Shown here: piece after piece, positions 45,560-59,000 of the stretch | How the letters are laid out: each line of letters opens with the position of its first letter | How positions within the stretch are numbered: position 1 is the stretch's first letter | NCBI GenBank assembly: GCA_905182985.1 | Contig: CAJJDN010000068.1 | Coordinates: forward strand, 333,453-397,452 | Direction: 5' to 3' | Source of the DNA: Paramecium sonneborni | Taxonomy: Eukaryota > Ciliophora > Oligohymenophorea > Peniculida > Parameciidae | Length of the DNA: 64,000 bases | Notes under the pieces: generated by a model | What the model was told of the DNA's origin: nothing | Seen by the model: only the letters and a program-made list of their open reading frames with translations | The model's database searches: none | Position numbers and translations under genes: made by a program

Positions 45560-48161
45560 TCAATTTTGCAGCAAGAATTTATCGCCGTATTAAGCTTTAA
45601 GATTAATATTGAGCATTTTTAATCGTTCCTTTTTAATTTCAATGGGCTCATAATTATTTTAAAAGTTTTTGACGTAAGGTGATTTGTGAACCATTCCTGG
45701 TAAAAGAATCTTACTGCCAAAATATGGCATAGAATTTTAATTTTTTTTACCACTCATGACTCTCTCAAATCTTTAATTTTAATAATTTTAATGAAGTTTT
45801 TTAAGTTTCCTGAGACTAACAGAATTTTACAAATCTCCAGAACTTTTATTAACACTTTCTCTTCCACTTCCTAAATCTAAAGATCTGTTAATATATTTTC
45901 CAAGGGCAGATTTTCTAGAAGAACTAGGAGGACGGTAAGAAGGAGGCCTATTAAATCTAGTTGTGTATCTTTGAGCCATTCGATATTTAAGTGGATTACC
46001 TAATAAATTATAATTCTTACTAATTAAACTTTAATTTTAAGTTTTAGGAGACTTTTACAATTAACCAATTTACAATACAGGAGGTAACTTAAGATGTGAT
46101 TTTTATTTTTAATGTCTAATATATATAATATAAAAATACCTTTATACAGCATAAGTTTATCCTCCTGTAATTGAATAATATGGAGAATCTACTCCAGGTA
46201 AACTTGGAACTATAAAAACATATAATTTTAGTATTACCTTTTTTAGGTCCATTTTGCTAACTAGATTTAGATTTTGCACTCTAAATTTATTTAGCTTATT
46301 ATTGTTAATGAATTTAAGTTCTTAATTATCTAACTTAATCATCTTATATTGTTTCCTAATATCTCCTTCTTTTTTCTTAAATTTGTAGTTCAACATTTTC
46401 CTAATAAAATATTGATATAATAATTACAATTTTAAGTTCTCCTTATTTTATAATACCTTACAAATAATTTTTTTGATTTGTATCTTGAATTTATAAAACC
46501 TATTTTGAAATATCAACTTTTCTTATATCGTATTCAAGTAATTATTGTTTGAGATCATCTTCACATTATTTGAAAATAGCTTTTTGTGTTTTAGCATTAT
46601 CTATTTTTTCTAATAATTTCATTTAATCAAACTTATCTTAAGTGCGACCTTTTTAAATTTATAGAAAAGTAATGTTTTATTAATAATGATTTTGTTATTG
46701 TTCCAAATCGTATAATTTATTTTTAGCTTCAACAATATCTGAAACATTTTAATTAATAGTAGTTTCTAATTCATTGACCTATTACTTCAAACTTAATTAT
46801 GGAACAGGAGTAGTTTTTTAATTAATAATAGGTAATTCTATAATATAGATTAAATTAAATACTTGTTTAAGGAGTAAAAGAATTTAATTATTATTGTTGA
46901 ATCAATAATTTGAGTTCTTCATTTTCTTATCTGAGATTTTATATAAGTAATGCATAATTACTGATATGATTTTATGCAACTAAAACATTTCTATTTGCAA
47001 CAGTTTTAATATTCTTGGCTCTATTGGCATAGACTAAAGTATTATATGTTTCTTCAAAACTAGAAACAGAAGGTGTAACATTTGAAATCATAACGGTTCT
47101 ACAATTTCCACCTAAAGAATCTTTTAATAGTCTAGTTAATTTAGAATTTCTAAAAGGAATGAAAGGATTTTTGATTCCTTTTTCATTAGCTTCTGATAAT
47201 GATTGAATACAATTTCCTAAGACCAATAATGATTTATTAATATTAGCACCCTCTACCATTCTTAAACCTCTATTATTTGTATTTGCTGCTCTTTCACTCC
47301 CAGCCAAATCTACTAAACTAAATTTACTTTAAATAATTTATTCTTATAATCCAGCTGCTTTATCCTTACATTCTACCTATATTTGTAATATTGCATGTGA
47401 TCTTGAAGATTCTTTATTTGCATCTGTTGCTTCTTTAGATCTATTTCTATTTCCAACCTTTAGAAGTGACAATACCTCATTAACGGTTTTAACATCAATT
47501 TCAATAACACCTGATATTTATATACCATTATTTTTATCTTCTCTAATTTCTAAATTTTTATCTTCTGATGTTAATAAATCTCTAATATTCTCATTATAGA
47601 TTTCAACATATGAAACCTTAAATTATGTATCTTTAAATCTGTCTGATTCAGAATAATTAAACAAAGATTACAATGCTCTTGGCATTAAACCTGTTTCTTA
47701 TTGGGTTCCTATCATTCTAATGTAAATTTTATTATTTATATATACGTAAATGTCTTCCCAGAACCTGTGGCTCCATAACAAAACACTGTTGTATTAAAAC
47801 CTTCCAATACTCCTTCCAATAAAAACTCAGTTGTATTTTCATAAATTTTTTATTATGGTGTCCATTAATCAAAAACAAAATCAAATGCAAAATTTGTTTC
47901 TTTCAACCTATTTTTTCTTAATAACTATTCTATATAATGTAAATACATCATCCTCTCTTTCTGATTCTGGATCCATCAATACTATCATTTTACCATCTAG
48001 TATTCTGATTGTTTCAAACTCTGATACACTTCTCTCTTTCTAGTTTAAAGGTCTAACTCTTATTGCTACCTAAAGAATACATATATTTATACTAAAATAT
48101 TGCTTGATCCATTTTTTAATTCTTCCAAAAATTTCTTTGTTTCATTCTCAAATTAATGCAT
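45560..48161 (-). CDS. Kinesin-8-type motor protein (807 aa)
   Basis: An 807-residue kinesin with seven introns (48070-48092, 47925-47946, 47717-47745, 46838-46862, 46401-46427, 46210-46237, 46116-46139). The N-terminal motor has [40 protein letters not shown] (P-loop), SSRSHAILQ (switch I), DLAGSERA (switch II) and [16 protein letters not shown], followed by [14 protein letters not shown]. The LLRKNR and [10 protein letters not shown] patterns fit kinesin-8 (Kip3/KIF18/KIF19), plus-end motors that limit microtubule or cilium length. A neck and coiled coil come next ([19 protein letters not shown]), then a basic Ser/Arg/Pro-rich tail ([17 protein letters not shown]) suited to microtubule binding. 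Motor residues are complete, so it should be active. Confidence 0.93.
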
Positions 48162-48288
48162 TTTAGATAATCTAATATATATTAATTAAATAATTAGATA
48201 ATAAATTATCACCATCAAAAACTTTAAGAAATCATTAACTCTCAATATATAATTTATATTTAATTAATATCAATCAACTTATACAAAA

Positions 48289-49625
48289 ATGGGAAACTGC
48301 CAACAATGTAATAATATTGGTCCAGTTAATTAGACATCAGAAATCAGAACAAAATTTACAATATTGAATAAGTCTAAACATGCTCTTAATCTTACAAATA
48401 AGTTTACTCCCAAAAATGTATAAGGAGTTATTAAAATACAAGCTGTATTTAAAGGATATATTGCCAGAAAGTATTATTATTTAAAATTTGCAAATAGATA
48501 ATTTTCTATTCTATCTACATAACAAAAACATAGTTCACCAATTTTAAATGATGAAATTTGTGGGTTTGATACTTTCTGCAATAATAATGATTCTCCCAAT
48601 CAACCTTAGTCTTTATTAATCAAAAAAAATATGATATAAGATAATTTAGAAGAAGAAGGAGAATAGAAAAGTTAAAATTTAGCAAAAGATAATTAATATT
48701 ATCAATATGGTAATAAAAAGGATATTCCTGATAATGAAAGTTAGAGTCATGCATCAAGTTTAAAAAAATAATTTTCTTTTGACATGAATAGTCTTTGTTT
48801 TATTCCGAAAAGCAAAAACGATCAATTATTGATTTCAACTGAAACATAAATAAAACTACCAATAATCTAAATGATTAATGGAGCTTATTATGAAGGTTAA
48901 TGGAAAAATGGATAAGCAAATGGTTTTGGTAAATATATTTTGACAGACACTTCATCTTATGTTGGAGAATGGGTTAATAATAAAGCCAATGGTTTTGGTA
49001 CATTTTAATTAACAGATGGAGAATATTTTAGAGGTTTTTGGATTGAAAATATAGTTGAAGGATAAGGTAAATATACATTTGAAGATGGTACCTTTTATGA
49101 AGGTGAATGGAAAAATGATTTACCAAATGGTATTGGAGTTTAAACTTATTCTAATGGTTGGAAATATGAAGGTATAAATATTATATATCTAAGAAAGGAA
49201 GCTTTCTAAATGGAATCAAAAATGGATAAGGATTATTACAATTTCCAGATGGATCTATCTATTAAGGGTTATTTGAAAGAGATGTTCCTACAGGAATAGG
49301 TACTCTTAAATTCTAAGATGGAAGAAATTATGTTGGAGATTGGAAAAATGGACATAAACATGGAAAAGGAATATTTTAATGGCCAGATGGATCTAAATAT
49401 GATGGATATTATATTAATGATGAAAGAGAAGGCTATGGAATACTTTTTTGGCCAAATGGCTAAAAATATCTTGGCTTATGGAAATAAGGATTGTTTCATG
49501 GAAATGGATAACTTATTAAACCTAATGGTACTATTATCAGAGGAAAATGGATTAAAGGAAAAAGAATACAATCTAAATTAAATACTAATGCATCAGGAAA
49601 AACTAAAACCTCTTAAATTGATTGA
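48289..49625 (+). CDS. MORN-repeat protein with IQ motif and myristoylation site (436 aa)
   Basis: A 436-residue protein with one 26-nt intron (49172-49197). It starts MGNCQQC, a strong N-myristoylation signal (G2) with nearby Cys for palmitoylation. Residues 55-75 hold an IQ-like motif (GVIKIQAVFKGYIARKYY), so calmodulin binding is likely. From about residue 205 to 410 there are roughly nine MORN repeats, for example YYEGQWKNGQANGFGKY and YVGDWKNGHKHGKGIF. MORN arrays bind phosphoinositides or form extended scaffolds, often at basal bodies, the cortex or cilia. The combination suggests a membrane-anchored, calmodulin-regulated cortical scaffold; this is inferred. The divergent kinesin-8 starts 127 bp away. 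Confidence 0.92.
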
Positions 49626-50530
49626 ATGTTTATGTTATTAATTACTCATTTATCAATTTAATTTGTTTACTTCTTTTCTAATTTTTTATTAAATTAAATA
49701 TTAACAATTTATTTTATATTTTATTAGGGAGTAAGTAAGTAGTTTTATATAAATATTAATTTTCATATATAAGTTTTAATTTTGATGAATTAATAATTCT
49801 TTATAAAAAAAAAAATTTCACATTATAATATAAAATCAATTTAACTTCTAATAGCAAAATCATTATTTTATATAATTTTAATTTTCTTCATTAAGTTTCA
49901 TTTGTGTTATTAGTATCAATTTTAATGTTATTTTAGATGGAATTTTTAATTGAATGTAAAATGAATTTTATCATATTATCTAAACAGAACAATTAATATA
50001 ATAAAATTTTTAGGAATTATTCAATTTAAATTTTTTAAATTAAAATATGTTTGAACTTTTCTGATGCTTTTTTATTATTCAACAATTGCCAAGCCTAAAA
50101 TAAGAAACTTGAAAAAATTTTCATTAAATATTTCTTCATTATAGAAAAAAAAGCTTTGTTGTTTTAGGATAAATTATTACTTTTTTATTTTTTATAAAGG
50201 TATAACTTCAATTATAAATAATTTTTTCACTTAGACAAACAATAAGATCAATAATCTAATGATTATTTGGGTTTTTTCAGTTTAATAATTGCATATATTC
50301 TCAAAAAATTAACTTCATTATTTATTAAAAGTTTTTTCACTTGTAGATTGAGTCTAATATCTATCTCATTTGATATCATTCATAGATTTTTAAATATATT
50401 TAAAAGTAAATGAATATGTAGAATAATAATCTTTTTTTAAGAATGATAAAATTAAAAGTTTTCATATTTAATAAATCTAGATAAATTTAAACTTAAATAA
50501 GGTTTTATATTTTTTAATTAATAGTTTTAT
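49626..50530. other. 900-bp convergent AT-rich spacer
   Basis: Lies between the ends of the MORN gene and the coiled-coil gene. No exon chain or domain was found in either strand. It is low-complexity AT sequence with T runs; the length is unusual for two converging genes. Confidence 0.5.
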
Positions 50531-51732
50531 TCATACTAATAATTCATGAATAAATCTTTCAGTTAATGCATTTACTTGAAATCTTGTTTACTTAATTAAA
50601 TTATCAAGATGCTAGGATGATTCAAAAGGTAAGTCATTTGTGTATTATTTTACTTTTTTAGGTTCCCTGCCCAATATTAAATTATTTAATGGAAAATCTT
50701 TTTTATTTAGTACTTTATCAATTATATTATTTTATAGGATTATTAATTCTTATAATTCTAAAATTTAAGCATTCTGCTCAACAAACAAAGTAGTGAAAGT
50801 GGAAATTTATGGTAGCATTTATTCTAACTCTTTCATGTCTTTTTCAATATTTTAATATCCAGCTAATTACTTTTCCAAATTAGAAAGCTGTTCTTATTAT
50901 CTATAATATTCAGGTTTAATCATATCTAATTGACTTTTAAGTGATCTCATGATTTCATCGTTTTCCTTATCTTTGCATTCTATCTGTTTCTAACTCTCTT
51001 TTAATTACCCTAAACAAAAATATATAATACTTCGTTAATAATGTAATTTAATCATTCATACTAATTATCTATAAACTTAACTTAGTATTTTAACTTTGTT
51101 CAAACCTAAGTTATTCATTTAAATGGTTATTCTAAATTTATAATTACTAATTCAATTTTATCAATGTTCCTTTCTCTCTTTCACTTAGATTAAATCCTTC
51201 CATAATGGACTGCATATAATATTGAGAAAATTTAGTACATTTGCTCTTCCTTTTTTTGGAGAACTTTCGCATTTTTTACTTCTAGCTGTTATAGTAGGAT
51301 TTCTGCTACTATCTGATGAAAATAAGTCAAATAAATTTTGACTGGATGGTTATAAAGATATAAGATTAGGATATGCACTTTTTCTTTCTTTTTTTTCAGT
51401 AACCTAAATTAAAAATTAGTCTTAATTAATACAAAATTTTGTAAATCACCCTTCCATCTTTAATTTTCTAATAATTTCTAAACATTCTTTTTTTCTGATA
51501 TCCTCTCAGTATAATTACCCTTATGTTGATTAATCTTTTTCTTTTTTTACTTCTCTTAATTAAACTGTTATTATCTTAATTAAAGGATTTCTTCTAATTT
51601 TTTTAGTAATGCTTAAGGTTTGATTTATTGAAAATTATCTTATTTTTAAGAATATTGATTGACACTTGATGATCTTTGAGTTTTTGAATAAGAAGAAGTT
51701 GGATATTTTTGCAATAAGTTTTCATAATCCAT
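50531..51732 (-). CDS. Coiled-coil protein (363 aa)
   Basis: A 363-residue protein, K/Q/E-rich and predicted mostly helical. Introns are 51404-51432, 51210-51238 and a probable 52-nt intron at 51010-51061, which is the longest in the window and the only one outside the 19-37 nt range. Without it two TGA-broken frames cannot be joined; with it the total is an exact codon number. The N-terminus is MDYENLLQKYPTSSYSKTQR; heptads begin near residue 38 (LLKKLEEILQLRQQQFNQE) and again after residue 170, e.g. MIKPEYYRQQEQLSNLEKQL. No known domain. Likely a cytoskeletal or centriolar linker; this is inferred from the composition only. Confidence 0.68.
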
Positions 51733-51852
51733 TTAACGAATTATATATTATTATTCATTCTTCATAAACTGTATCAATAAAGTCTAGTTATTAATAATTA
51801 TATATAAAGTATACTAATGTAAAATAATCAACACATTTAACTACAATAAGAA

Positions 51853-52338
51853 ATGACTCCAACTCCAAACGAGTCTTCACTTTCTGAGGGAGTTCATCCA
51901 TCAATATAGAATTAATAAATCCAAATAGGATATCCAATATAATAAACAATTCCACCATAATAAATAATTCATCAAGTTCCTTATCAATAATAACCTTATT
52001 CTTAAAATGAATAACCAATTTACAATCCTTAACCTATTTAATTTAGTAAAAATAAAATTATATTGTAGTTTAACCAATACATACTAAATACCCTAGTATA
52101 ATAACATGTGTTCACTGTTAAAAATAAGTGTAAACTGTTGTAAATTATGAACCAGGTACTGGAACATATGTAGTTGGAGGATTATTAGCAGCTATAGGAC
52201 TTTGGTTAGGGTATATCTAAATTTAAATTTAAAAGTTGTTGTCTAATACCATGTTTCATGTAGGATTGTAAAGATGCAGTTCATTTTTGTCCATCCTGTC
52301 AAGCCAATGTTGGAAGGAAAAGATTTATTTTCGAATGA
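51853..52338 (+). CDS. LITAF-like zinc-ribbon membrane-associated protein (145 aa)
   Basis: A 145-residue protein with two introns (52046-52068, 52211-52235). The first 60 residues are Pro/Gln/Tyr-rich (QQTIPPQQIIHQVPYQQQPY), as in LITAF proteins, which use PPxY/PSAP-like motifs to meet ubiquitin ligases and ESCRT. The C-terminal LITAF domain has CVHC near residue 83, a hydrophobic hairpin (TYVVGGLLAAIGLWLGCCLI), and the second zinc half HFCPSC near residue 131. The four cysteines bind zinc and the hydrophobic hairpin inserts into the cytosolic face of endosomal membranes. Length and order match the family closely. Confidence 0.9.
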
Positions 52339-52686
52339 TTACATTTTAATTATGGAATCTAATCATTCAATTCTTTAATTGTTACTGTTCTTAATCAATT
52401 TTTATTTCATTACCTAATATTTAATATTTATGACAATGTTTAAAAGAATAGTAAATAGATAATAAATAGTCTTTCTATTTAATTAGTTATATATTTTTGT
52501 ATGCTTATTTAAATTAAATTAATATATACAATAGTGAATTTAGGAATTCTTTTTGGAAATTAGCATTTTGTTGATTTAATAAAAAATCTCGAAGAATTTG
52601 TTAAGTTCATTAGTAAATTTAAAATATTTGTTTGTTAAACTATTATAATTTGTAAAACAAGACAACCTTAAAATAATTTAATATAT
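52339..52686. other. AT-rich promoter spacer
   Basis: A 348-bp gap between two plus-strand genes. No gene or RNA is supported; it should hold the channel promoter. Confidence 0.5.
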
Positions 52687-55600
52687 ATGTAATTTGAATC
52701 ACCTGGATTCAATTTTGACTTGGAATAAGAACTTAAAGCAGAATAAAATGAAGACTTTGAGTAACAATATTTAGGTTTTTGTTTACGTTCAACCAAAAGG
52801 GAGACTTCAATCAATTATCCTCACTTTTATAGTTAAACTTAAAGTGTGAAAAGCATTGAAGGATATGATTAATACAATGTAAGAAAACTTGAGAATATTG
52901 CTTTGAAAAAGGCTCAGAAAAGTCCTTAAGAGTAAAGCAGAGCTCCTATAAATGTACCTAACTATAAATAACATTCTACAGGATCAAGTATGATGGCTTT
53001 CTTTTTACTTAAAAGGTTTTTAGAGAAACTTCAAATTAAAAGAAGAATGATAGAGACATTAAATTATACACATCTAAATCTAATAGGAGATAAAGCATCT
53101 GATATGTAAATATAAGAATTATTATAGTAATGTAGTAATTTAATATTCAAAATCAATTTAACGAGCTGGATTCACACTCTAAGCAATGAAAAAACTATTT
53201 GAAATGGAGTCATAAATTGAAGAAAATAAATTGGAAAATTTGAAGCAATTATGCTAGAATATTAAAAAACAGATAATAAAAATATGTTAAACTATAATTA
53301 ATCTGATTCCATTAATTTAACCTGAATCACTTTTTAAAATATATTGGGATTTATTTGCAGTGATTTTTAGAATTATTTTAGTTATATTAATACCTTTAGA
53401 AGTGTCATTTCATACTTAAATAATGTTTATGAACAGTAGACCTCTTACAATTTTAATATGTATAGTATTAATAATGGATTTTTTTATAAGAATTAATACA
53501 TAACACTATCTAAATGGTTAAGCAATTAGAGATAGATGGAAATTGATAGTTTTACAAATTAAAAAATCATTTTTAATTGATTTTATGTCTATAATAGTAT
53601 TAATGATATTTTTATTAAAAATACCTGATGATACTCATTATGATTTATTTACATTAGTAACTTTAACATAGTATTCTTATGTTTATGAGATACTTTCTAA
53701 AAGTGAATAATATTCATATTTCACAAGACCTTAAAGAGGAATATTGGGATTATTGAAATTGATGGCAACTCTGTTTTATATTTTGCATTTGTTTAGTTGT
53801 TTTTGGTTTTGGATTTCTAGTTTATAAATTGAAGATTCATGGATTGATTTTAAAGACTTAACAAATAAATCATGGTAAGTTCAATATTTGGAAGCTTTGT
53901 ATTTTGCTATTGTGACTATGTTGACTATAGGATATGGTGATAATGTACCTAAAAATTCAACAGAAAAAATTGTAACAATTATTTTTATTTTGGGTGCTTG
54001 TTTATGGTTTTCTTACAGTGTAAATTTTATAGGAGGGATAATGAATGATATTACTTAGAATCAAGTTGAAAGAAATTAAAAAATGAGAGTAATCAATAAA
54101 TACATGAATAAAAGAAATATTCCCTATGCATTATAACATTAGTAATACTTTTCAATATTCCTATAAGAGTTAAAGAATACCTAACATATCGTTGGAAGGA
54201 AGATGATGAAGTAGATTTGGAAATAGAATAGACATTATTAGATTAATTATCTGATGAATTAAAGGAGGAATTGGATAGACAAGCTCATAAGGTTTTTATT
54301 GAAAAATCTATATTACTACAAAAGTTCTTTAGTTAAGAATTTAGAAATGCTTTATTTAAAAGTATTAAGAGGAAAAGTATTAATTTAATTAAATATATAA
54401 GTCATACCTCCTGAAAATACTTTCTATATTGATTTTAATGGATAGCATCATTTATGTTTTATTGAATAGGGACATTTATTATATTAGCATAAAGATCAAA
54501 AGTAAAGATCGAAAATGAATACAATATTAGGTTTAGGAGAATTTTTATGTGTTAAAGAATTTATAGTAGAAGATCCAGATATGGAATTATTTAAAGCTGT
54601 AGGGTATGTAAGTTTGTTAGTGTTATCAAAATAAGATTTCTTATTAACTCTTAAGGATTATCCTGATGACTTTTAAAAATACTGTTAGTTAAAAGATTCT
54701 ATTGTTATGAATGTTGATTAAGAAATTCTACAAAAAAGTGTATATTGTCCTGCATGTCAATAGTTTGGACATACATTAACCTTCTGTCCCTTCATTTAAC
54801 ATAAACCAAATTATGAAGTAACTATTAAAAAACATTAACTATCTAAAAATTAATAGAGATCTTAATTTTAAAGAAAAAGAAAGAAAAATGTATTTCTTGC
54901 ATTATATGAAAAAGATCTACTAGCAGAATTTGCAAAAGCTTATTCTTATGATAATCAATAGTCAATTACTCAATAACTTAAAATATTCTATTATAATGAA
55001 TAAGATTAAACTGATTACAATATGATGATTGATCCTTCAGCATCAGTGGATATATTTAAAGTTTCTTCTTTACTTCCTTAATATCCTCCTGAAACTTAAA
55101 CTAAATAAATCGATTTATTAAGTAGTGTTAGAATGGATCAAAAACCTATTAAGGAATCTGAAGTTGATATTAAAGGAGAATTAAGATAATAATTAAATCA
55201 AGGTAGATTAATAAGAAAAACAACTATGTTTCCACCAAATAATAATAAATAAATTAGAAAAAGTCCAACTAATACTTTTACTATTAAGTAGGTACAAGAT
55301 GAAGATTGGGAAGAAAACTTTTAAATATAAGGATTTCTAAATAATCATAATGACAACATTGTTCATGTTTATAATAAATTAAATAAATAAGATATTGAAG
55401 ATCCTATTATAAAAAAGGCAATTTTATAAATTGAACCATTATTTTGGAAATTAAATCAAAAAGTCCTTGATGATTTTGAAGCGATAAGAAACTATGACTA
55501 TTATTATTAATAATATAATGCTGAAAAAATTATAGATTAAGCTAATAAAAATATCCATCATTGGTAGAAAGATATCATAGATAAAATGCAAAAGTTTATG

Positions 55601-55831
55601 CTTTTCCCATTTAATTATATTCTTAAATATTTAAAATTGAGAAGAAACAGAATGAACTAAGCCATCATTGAAAAAGGAAATAAATTTAAAAGAATTAAAA
55701 ATAAATTAAGAATGATGCAATTGAGAAGTCAAATTTAATAGAAAAAAATTTCAACTTCATCTAATAAGATAATAAGATTTGGTTAAATCGTGCCTTAAAA
55801 AATTCTGTCTCAAGACTCAATAATTATTTGA
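52687..55831 (+). CDS. Six-helix K+ channel with cyclic-nucleotide-binding-like domain (1019 aa)
   Basis: A 1019-residue channel with three introns (53132-53165, 54142-54167, 54377-54401). After a 200-residue cytoplasmic leader come six helices; S4 is poor in Arg, and the pore reads YFAIVTMLTIGYGDNVPKN, whose TIGYGD filter is K+-selective. A C-linker (VKEYLTYRWKEDDEVDLEI) follows, then a cNBD-like domain (FYIDFNGQHHLCFIEQGHL... GLGEFLCVKEF). The phosphate-binding cassette normally ends with R-x-A; here the aligned part reads ELFKAVGY, lacking that Arg, so cyclic nucleotide binding is doubtful. Beyond it is CPACQQFGHTLTFCP, a zinc-knuckle-like motif, and a long basic Gln/Asn-rich tail. This resembles the EAG/HCN-like channels expanded in ciliates, which control swimming and membrane excitability. 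Confidence 0.9.
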
Positions 55832-56000
55832 ACATATTAATTTATGATAAAAACATTTTATAATCTATATAAAATTATATACATCTTGAAATTCATAATA
55901 AAAATTAATTATTATGAAATTTAATAAAAAAATAAGACTAAATAGAATAAATATACAATAAATCAAAAATATAAAAACAACAAGTAGAATCTAAATAAAA

Positions 56001-59000
56001 TCATTCATCCTTTAAAGAATAATTTAATAAAAATCTTAAATCTTTATTGTTTAAAGTACTCCATTCTTAAGATGTTGATTAGGCCATCCATATTTTATCA
56101 AGCATCTAAATATAGAAATAAATTATTACTTCAGAAAATAGAATAAATTATTTATAAACTTTTTTTTATATACATTTCTTAAATTCTTTATTTTCTTCCA
56201 AAATATATTTTTCAGGTTAATTTAAATTTACTTGTCCATTCAATGCTCTTTCTATTTATTCGGTAAATCCTTTTTCTTTCTCAACTTTCTAATGAGAGTT
56301 TAAAATATAATTACAATCTAGACCTCTTGAATAATCTCCTCTTTTGGAATTAAAATTTCTAAACCAAAAATAGAGTTTACTATAATATCCACTAATGCTG
56401 AATACTCTCCAATTTATAAACCTGTACGTTTCCAAATAAAAGAATGCATATTTTTCAAATTGATTTATTCAATTATAAATGGTTTTAGAAACAACTTAAT
56501 TTCATTAAGTTCATTTTCAGTATATTTAATATATTTTTTTGTTTCTTAATCCAATACTGGATGAAGAGATATTTATTTAGCAATTTTAACAGAAAGTTAA
56601 TCTAAAAGAAGTTTTGAATTTTTATCATCACATTAATATTTGGCATTAAAATTATTGAAAAAAGGTTGCAAATTTGTATTAATATCTCTTTCTGGTTATT
56701 TTATAGTAGTTACAATACGATGTTAATATTCCTCAAGAATATATTTTTCTATTTCTCTAGCAACCAGAAGTTATAATTCATCATTTGTTAACTAAAAATA
56801 TTTTAAACAATAACTTTATGATAATTATAGATTATTTTTTTCTATATATTATCTCCTCCAACTTTCCAAGCTAAACACCCTGAACGATAAGGAACTCTTC
56901 CGCAACAATAAACAAACTATAAAAATAAGTTTAAATTAATACTGTCATCATGAAACAATCATAAATTGAACGGATAGCATATTTTAAAATACCATATAAA
57001 AATATTAGTATAGCAAAAAAAGGAAAAATTACCAAACATAGTAAACAAACGATTATTTCAGCCATTCCTATCATAATATCTAAAATAGCTCTAAATAATG
57101 GCATACAAAAATGAATATAATCTAATTCATTAAATTCAATTCTTGCTATTACTTCATAATCATGAAATAGTAGGCATATCATCCATCTAGATTATTATAT
57201 TCATAAATTTTACTTAATAGTAGCTACAAACCCAGCCCACATAAAAGAAGTAATGAAAACAAAAAACAATGAAATTGAGAAAAAAATTATTAGCATAGGT
57301 TTTAAAATTAAAGTACAAAATACTCCAACAAATAAGAATCGAAAAATATAGACTTCGATTAAATTACAAATTCTTAAACAGCCTTTACCAAACATACCAG
57401 AATCTTCAGAATTCTCAAATTCCTGTCTTGACTTTCTCATACCTTTATATACTAATTTTAAAGTAGAACAAACTGTTTAAATGAGTTCATCATTTATTAT
57501 TTCTCCAGTTTATTCATTAATTACTTAATCACAATAAAATGGTTCAACTAAAAATAAAGCACTTAACCCATAAGGCCCCATTATTCCAAATTAATAAAAC
57601 ACATAATAACTATTAGCAATTAATGTAAAATATAGTAAACAAAAACTAGTGAATTTCCAAAAATAATATTTAGATGTTACCAAATAATTTATTTCCTTTA
57701 AAAATACAAATCTATTTCCTTCTTAAATTATTGGATAAGGAGGAGCAATCATCCGAGTTCTTAAAATTATTATATATGAATAAAATTTACAATTATATCG
57801 TAATATTAGGATTTTTAAATTTCTCTTTTGCCATTTTCTTTATGTCTTTTACTCTATTTTTATATTTGATCTTATTTTCCATAAATTCTACATAAATATT
57901 TCTATCAATAATATTTTTTTAGGTTAATTCTTAAATCATCTAGCTGTAATATTATTATTTTAAGTTCTTCTTTTTCTTTTTAAGAGCAGCTTTAATATTT
58001 TTAGTTCGATGATTTTGTTTACTTAAAAAGAAAAATTCCTTTTCATATTGTTCAATGACTTCATTTTCGTAATTTGCTAATTCATTCTATCATTACAATA
58101 AAATATACTTTTAATAAATCTTAATAATATCTTTGTAATTTATAACATTCTATAATGTCTAAAATATGTTTAATTACATCTTATGGTACATCTAAATTAA
58201 CCTTTTGAAAAAATGTTTATTAAGCATTATAAAGCTATTCACTTGTGAGTTCATCTATATCTTTATTTTAATCGTAAAATATATTGTATTTTTCTTAAAG
58301 GTTTGTAAATTCATAATTATGTAAATGATTTGGATTTAAATGAATATCACTTAATAAAGAGGCTATTTTCCAACAGTCTTATTCAAAAGTTTTCAATTGA
58401 TTTTTAATATAATCAACTCTCATTTTTGTAGCAGATTAAGTTTCTTGAGTATGAAAAAGATATTTATATATTGAAAAATTTAAATTCTTTTTTCTTAATA
58501 ATTATTATCTTTCTCTTTCTACTGCAATCTAAGCTGACTTAGTAGATATATTACCTGTGACTTCTCTGTATCCAATAAAAACAGATGGAATCAATATAGT
58601 TTTCTAATTTAATGATACAGTTTACTTTATAAATTACATATAATCCATGTACGATTGAAAAGTTCCATAAACTATCAAATTTATCTTCATTAAAAATAAA
58701 ATCTCCTAAACCAGTTAAACAATCTTCAACCTTTAACATATCTTTATAAAAAGAATTTCTAATATTTTTGGTTCCTTTTACTATCCATCTTGAAATAATC
58801 CATTTGTATTTTTTATTTCTATTATTCTTTGACCAAACATCAAAAGAGCCATCTTTCCTTATTTAATTTAGTTGATTATCATCGAATTATACATATGGAT
58901 CAAAATCATATTAATTGATTTCCTTTTTCAGTTGATGTTGATCATTATTTCTTTATATTAAAATTTTTTTTTTAAAATAAGATGGTGGTATATTAAAATT

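Noticed and set aside
46972..47307. Treating the kinesin motor segment as a separate gene
   Set aside because: The flanking exons continue in frame through seven small introns to a single ATG and TGA.
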